Of a DNA stretch of 64,000 bases, positions 60,353 to 64,000 are shown in pieces (the first letter of the stretch is position 1; the number at the start of each line of letters is the position of its first letter). The DNA is taken from the NCBI GenBank assembly GCA_029259975.1, contig JAJDEE010000089.1, forward strand, positions 1-64,000, in the 5' to 3' direction. Source of the stretch: Planctomycetota bacterium (lineage in GTDB: Bacteria; Planctomycetota; Planctomycetia; Pirellulales; Lacipirellulaceae). The translations under genes and the position numbers were made by a program. The notes under the pieces were generated by a model. It was not told where the DNA came from and ran no database searches. It saw only the letters and a list, made by a program, of their open reading frames with translations.

Positions 60353-61116
60353 AAGCGTGCCGCCAATTGCTCGACCTGCCCCTGCAAATTCGACACCAGC
60401 ATATGCGGACTTGCCGCTTGGCTGGCGTGGTGATAGAAGTGCTGGCTCGACGCTACTTGGCTACCAGCGAGCGCGCCGGTTATCTGTTCGATCTCGGCCA
60501 ATTGCTGATCGACGCCGTGCAGTTGACGATTCACGCGCCGACCATTGCGCCACAGCCTCGCAGCCATCCAGGTGAGGCTAAGAATGAGCAACCCCTCGGC
60601 ACCAATCGTCAGCGTCATGCCTTGCTGCCAAAGCAGCGGCAACTGAAACGCCGTCGACCAGGCGAGCAATCCAACACCACCGCAAAAGGTGAGAACGCCA
60701 ACGCTCAGCAGCAAACTGAGCGACCAAGAAGTTTTGGTAGGCCTTTGGCCCGCTGTCGGCTCAGCCGCCGCGCGGTGTGTCACGGTTTGCAGCGGTATCT
60801 GGGACGCCGCGAATGACAACGGCGTCGACCCTGCTCGCGTCACAGCTACTTTCGGTATTTCTTGTCGGTGCGGCGCGTGAAGTTTTTGGTCGATCGCGCG
60901 CAAACGCTGCCGCGTCTCTTCCTGCGCCAGCCAATCAATGGGCGGCGCAAGGCTATCTTCAACAGGCTGGTCAAACGATTCCAAAGCAATGCCCGCATCA
61001 CTCGGAACAGTCGCTGCTGCAGGAGCCAACTCTTGCTGGCAGCGCGGACAAACCAAAGGCTCGCGCGCCGAACGGACGACCGCCGGCACGTCTTGTTGGC
61101 AATCAGTACACCACAT
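60349..61116 (-). CDS. Zinc-ribbon membrane protein of unknown function
   Basis: The product has 255 residues. The N-terminal zinc ribbon is MWCTDCQQDVPAVVRSAREP with CPRCQQ (two CxxC pairs). A Pro/Ala-rich cytoplasmic linker follows, then two membrane helices (SLLLSVGVLTFCGGVGLLAW, GMTLTIGAEGLLILSLTWMA) and a short coiled coil (VDQQLAEIEQITGALAGSQV) at the C-terminus. The stop codon lies in a family C half palindrome, so the original end may have been different. I do not recognise a family. Confidence 0.7.
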   Translation of the reverse strand: MWCTDCQQDVPAVVRSAREPLVCPRCQQELAPAAATVPSDAGIALESFDQPVEDSLAPPIDWLAQEETRQRLRAIDQKLHAPHRQEIPKVAVTRAGSTPLSFAASQIPLQTVTHRAAAEPTAGQRPTKTSWSLSLLLSVGVLTFCGGVGLLAWSTAFQLPLLWQQGMTLTIGAEGLLILSLTWMAARLWRNGRRVNRQLHGVDQQLAEIEQITGALAGSQVASSQHFYHHASQAASPHMLVSNLQGQVEQLAARL

Positions 61117-61225
61117 AAGCGTGCTATCACTTCCGAGAAGAGGGGAATGGCTTCTCGAAAATCATCGGCAAGCGGCAACGTTAAACTTTAACGATTACAA
61201 CAACCCTGCCAGCTAGCTAGCACCG

Positions 61226-63199
61226 CTAATGATTGCCAGCGTCTCCCGCCGCTTGAGGTTTCGCCCGCACCCAGTCCCCCCGCAACCAATCGACAATCAA
61301 GCCCAACGTCTGATCGTCCAACTGATTGAGCTGCGGATTATCGTGCGGCGCAAACGCCGGCATCCGATCATTCAGGTCGCCATAAAACCGCTCGTCTGCC
61401 GGGTTACGCAAGAAATCGATCATCCACTGCCGCGACATATAGCCGTCCAGCACGGGTGAGCCGATGTCTTGCTGCGCGCCGAACGAGTGGCAATCGGTAC
61501 AGCTGGTACCGCTTTCGAGCAGGTCAGCTAAGCCCCCTTCGATCAGCACGCGGCCTTCGGCAATCATCGCCGTGTCTTGCGCGTCCTGCTCTCGCTGCAA
61601 GGGCAGCGTCGCTTCGCAAGAAAGCGCGGCGGCGATTTTTTTGAGTGCGCCCTTGATCTCCGCTCGTTTGGCGTCGTTTAGGACGCCGCCGAAACAATCA
61701 TCCTGAACAAAAAGCACCATCTCGGTATTCTCGCCTTCGCCAGCAAAAGGCGAACCCTCATAGCCGAAGTAATCGGGCCCGGCAACTTGCTTGGGATCGA
61801 GCAGACCCTCGATCCACTTGCGCGAACCTACGCCGAATAGATTCGGAGCCGTCGGTTTTTCGTTGACTAAAAAAGCAATCGCCGGATCGGGCTGGTCACG
61901 GTCAACATAGCTGTGACAGCTCGCACAGTTCTGCGCAAATAACTTCGGTCCCTGCAAATACGGATCTTCGTAGACCAATGTCAGCGCCCCCGTCGGCGGT
62001 ATCCCTTTCGTCTTGGCCAAGTCGACCACGCGCTCAGCGTGGTGAAGCGCATCGCGCTTTGCCCTCAAGAATTCTCGTGAGGCATTAAACGCGGCTTCAT
62101 TTTCTGGCGTTGCGGTCAAGCCGCTCTCCTCGAACTTGGCGTCCGCGCTTCCCGCCAGCGTATCATCCTGAATCGCCTGCACCGTTAGCATCGCTGCCCC
62201 GCCCAACAAAACGGCCAGCAGTGCCACGTTAAAAAAGTGCCCAACGCGCGAGCGGCCAATCCACGGCATCAAAAACAGCACGCCAACGATCAGTCCGGGA
62301 ATTACAAAAGCTCCCCAAACCTCCAGTTCGCCCGGAAACCACTTCAAAAACTGAAACAAAAACAAAAAATACCACTCCGGCCGCGCAGCCGCGTAGTTGT
62401 TCGCCGGATCGGCAGGTGCCGTCAGCTCTGCCCCGCCTGTGTAAACAACAACGCCCATCACCGCCACCAAAATCCCCAGTGCAGCAACGCTATCCTTGAG
62501 CACTTGGTCTGGCCAAAACAGCACATCAGGCCCAGCCCGCGGCTCCTTGGGAGTTAATCCATGCCGCCGGAACAGCCACAGATGCAGCACCAAAAATGCT
62601 ACCAAGGCCCCCGGCAACACGCCTGCATGCAGAGCAAAAAATCGCGTCAGCGTGTGATGCCCGTAGCTCGAACCGCCCACTGCCAACTTTTTGATCGCAC
62701 CACCCGCCATCGGCGTCTGACTGGCTAGCTCGGTGCCCACGTTCGTCGCCCAGTAGCCTTTCTGATCCCACGGCAATAAATACCCCGTCAGCGACAGTCC
62801 CAACACGATCAGCATCAACACCAAACCCAACACAAAATTCAGCTCGCGCGGCGCGCGGTACGCCCCATCCCACACGATTTGCACAAAATGGATCGCCAAC
62901 AGCACCACCATCGCCGACGCCATAAAGTGATGAATTCCGCGCAACAGCCAACCGCCATTCATTTCGTGCTGGATGTAATAAACGCTTTCCCAAGCCGTCT
63001 GCGTGCTCGGACTGTAAGCCATCCACAGAAAGATGCCGGTAATCACCTGCGTGACAAACGCCACTACCAGCGCGCTGCCCCACACATACCGCCACCGCGC
63101 TCCACCCGGCACGCGTTCGTAGAGCGCCTCGCGCAAGACTTCTTTGATACCCGTTCGATGATCGAGCCAGTCAATCGAGTTACTCACAATTTTTTTCAT
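61226..63199 (-). CDS. Cytochrome b6-type subunit fused to a diheme cytochrome c
   Basis: The product has 657 residues. Residues 1-345 are cytochrome b of the b6/subunit IV type. Haem ligands are His90 and His104 (x13) and His191 and His206 (x14), the b6 spacing. PEWY of the quinol site is at ARPEWYFLF (residue 272 on). Residues 415-640 hold two c-type haem motifs, CASCH 425-429 and CTDCH 567-571. The fusion makes quinol oxidation and c-haem transfer one polypeptide. It pairs with the Rieske gene upstream. Menaquinol from the window's own pathway is the probable donor. The complex should be in the inner membrane with the c domain outside. Confidence 0.93.
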   Translation of the reverse strand: MKKIVSNSIDWLDHRTGIKEVLREALYERVPGGARWRYVWGSALVVAFVTQVITGIFLWMAYSPSTQTAWESVYYIQHEMNGGWLLRGIHHFMASAMVVLLAIHFVQIVWDGAYRAPRELNFVLGLVLMLIVLGLSLTGYLLPWDQKGYWATNVGTELASQTPMAGGAIKKLAVGGSSYGHHTLTRFFALHAGVLPGALVAFLVLHLWLFRRHGLTPKEPRAGPDVLFWPDQVLKDSVAALGILVAVMGVVVYTGGAELTAPADPANNYAAARPEWYFLFLFQFLKWFPGELEVWGAFVIPGLIVGVLFLMPWIGRSRVGHFFNVALLAVLLGGAAMLTVQAIQDDTLAGSADAKFEESGLTATPENEAAFNASREFLRAKRDALHHAERVVDLAKTKGIPPTGALTLVYEDPYLQGPKLFAQNCASCHSYVDRDQPDPAIAFLVNEKPTAPNLFGVGSRKWIEGLLDPKQVAGPDYFGYEGSPFAGEGENTEMVLFVQDDCFGGVLNDAKRAEIKGALKKIAAALSCEATLPLQREQDAQDTAMIAEGRVLIEGGLADLLESGTSCTDCHSFGAQQDIGSPVLDGYMSRQWMIDFLRNPADERFYGDLNDRMPAFAPHDNPQLNQLDDQTLGLIVDWLRGDWVRAKPQAAGDAGNH

Positions 63200-63314
63200 G
63201 GAACTACTATTCTAAACTGACTTAACGCTGTGAAGCCTACTTTAGGTGAGCGACCAACGAGAGCGGGCCATTTCAAATCGAGCAATAGCTCGCTAAGGCT
63301 GTGGCCCTGCCGCT

Positions 63315-63899
63315 TCATTCGCTTAATATCTTTTCGCTATGGCCTGTTTTGTAATCGACGAATGTCACCAACACCTCAGTCACCGATTCGCTATCGGAAG
63401 CCGCGACTTGGTTCAACACGACTTCGAGCGTATCCATATCGCGCGGCGAAACTTCCTTGTCGCCATTGACTCGGCAGCCATCAATGTTGAATGAGCTTGT
63501 GTGGCAGGGGCATTTGAATTTTTGCTCTTCGGCAGAATAACCGACCGAGCAACCGGCGTGCGGGCACTTGGCGGTGAATGCGACCGGCAGCTCGTCACCC
63601 GGTTGGCGAACCAGATAGACGGCGCCCACCTTTTGCTGCGAGTAGCTTGTCCAAGCATCCTGGCGATCGGCAACGACCCGAAAAAAATACGGGCGTCCAT
63701 CGTCAGGCACCTGATCAAGCAGCGCTACGCGTACCTGCGGGCTTGCCGCCTTGCGAAACAGAGGCGACAAAAACGACAAAATCCCGGCCCCAATCGGCCC
63801 CAACATTGCCAAACCACCTGCAAGAATCGCAATAAACGAGCGCCGATTCTTACCCGCATTGCTAATATCCGCTTGTGAATCCTGCTTCATTTCTGCCAT
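63315..63899 (-). CDS. Rieske iron-sulfur subunit of the cytochrome bc complex
   Basis: The product has 194 residues from ATG 63899 (GGAGAAACGG upstream). The N-terminal membrane anchor is FIAILAGGLAMLGPIGAGIL. The Rieske motifs are CPHAGC and CPCHTSSFNIDG, the two Cys-x-His cluster ligands, with the extra Cys of the disulfide. It carries electrons from quinol to the c-type haem. The gene is 115 bases upstream of the cytochrome b-c fusion gene on the same strand, presumably an operon. Confidence 0.93.
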   Translation of the reverse strand: MAEMKQDSQADISNAGKNRRSFIAILAGGLAMLGPIGAGILSFLSPLFRKAASPQVRVALLDQVPDDGRPYFFRVVADRQDAWTSYSQQKVGAVYLVRQPGDELPVAFTAKCPHAGCSVGYSAEEQKFKCPCHTSSFNIDGCRVNGDKEVSPRDMDTLEVVLNQVAASDSESVTEVLVTFVDYKTGHSEKILSE

Positions 63900-63955
63900 C
63901 AACCGTTTCTCCGGGTTGGAATCGACGCTAGCGGTTTCGCACAACACGGCCTACA

Positions 63956-64000
63956 TCATCCCAACGCCGCGCGCACCGCGTCAAGCACCGCTTGCTGCGC
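63956..64000 (-). CDS. C-terminal end of a further upstream gene (partial)
   Basis: The last 45 bases of the window, read on the minus strand, end AQQAVLDAVRAALG and stop at TGA 63958-63956. The frame is open to the window edge. It would be the first gene of the Rieske/cytochrome unit. Identity cannot be stated from 14 residues. Confidence 0.35.
   Translation of the reverse strand, partial: AQQAVLDAVRAALG

Overview
The window looks like a chromosome segment of a Planctomycetota bacterium, most plausibly Pirellulales (Lacipirellulaceae-like). This placement is an inference from gene content: eleven PEP-CTERM secreted proteins, six of them with a planctomycete-style calcium-binding module ([16 protein letters not shown]) before the sorting tail; a DUF1559 prepilin-like protein; a Lys-rich histone-H1-like protein; the futalosine menaquinone route; and many palindromic intergenic repeats. 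The exosortase needed to process PEP-CTERM tails is not in the window.

Layout. 1-1718 is an ISKra4-like insertion sequence with a frameshifted transposase. 1986-8096 holds a histone-like protein, a Gfo/Idh/MocA oxidoreductase, an SUMF1-type protein, one PEP-CTERM protein and a run of small unknown genes. 8267-9817 is a cytidylyltransferase plus CDP-alcohol phosphatidyltransferase pair whose 3' end runs into an IS256 remnant, followed by tRNA-Arg(TCG). 10101-26868 is dominated by secreted proteins: four predicted extracytoplasmic nucleases/phosphatases (three EEP-fold, one endonuclease I), a lamin-tail protein, a PhnD-like binding protein, and a REP-associated transposase (RAYT) flanked by its palindromes. 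26983-36215 carries a sugar epimerase, an HD-GYP/PilZ cyclic-di-GMP pair, guaB, an outer-membrane porin-like protein and two membrane proteins. 36307-39404 pairs a PilT ATPase with a membrane-fused GspE-like protein that has lost its P-loop lysine. 39628-46230 has hisF, four more PEP-CTERM genes, a degenerate receiver and a sigma-54 activator. 46546-51224 holds a DinG/XPD-type helicase, a nucleotidyltransferase gene broken by a 112-bp MITE, and thiS/thiG. 51474-56748 holds a Bax-inhibitor protein and a menaquinone cluster (mqnE, UbiA-type prenyltransferase, UbiX-type, menG) with a HepT/MntA toxin-antitoxin pair inside it. 56967-64000 holds comB, glycyl-tRNA synthetase, a BrnT toxin-antitoxin pair and a cytochrome b6-type/diheme c fusion with its Rieske partner.

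How the parts work together. The left half reads as an export-and-scavenging region: secreted nucleases could release nucleotides and phosphate from extracellular DNA. The right half is housekeeping and respiration: menaquinone synthesis plus a quinol:cytochrome c oxidoreductase. Mobile and repetitive DNA is prominent. At least six families of inverted repeats sit between genes; one has broken a gene and another supplies a stop codon.
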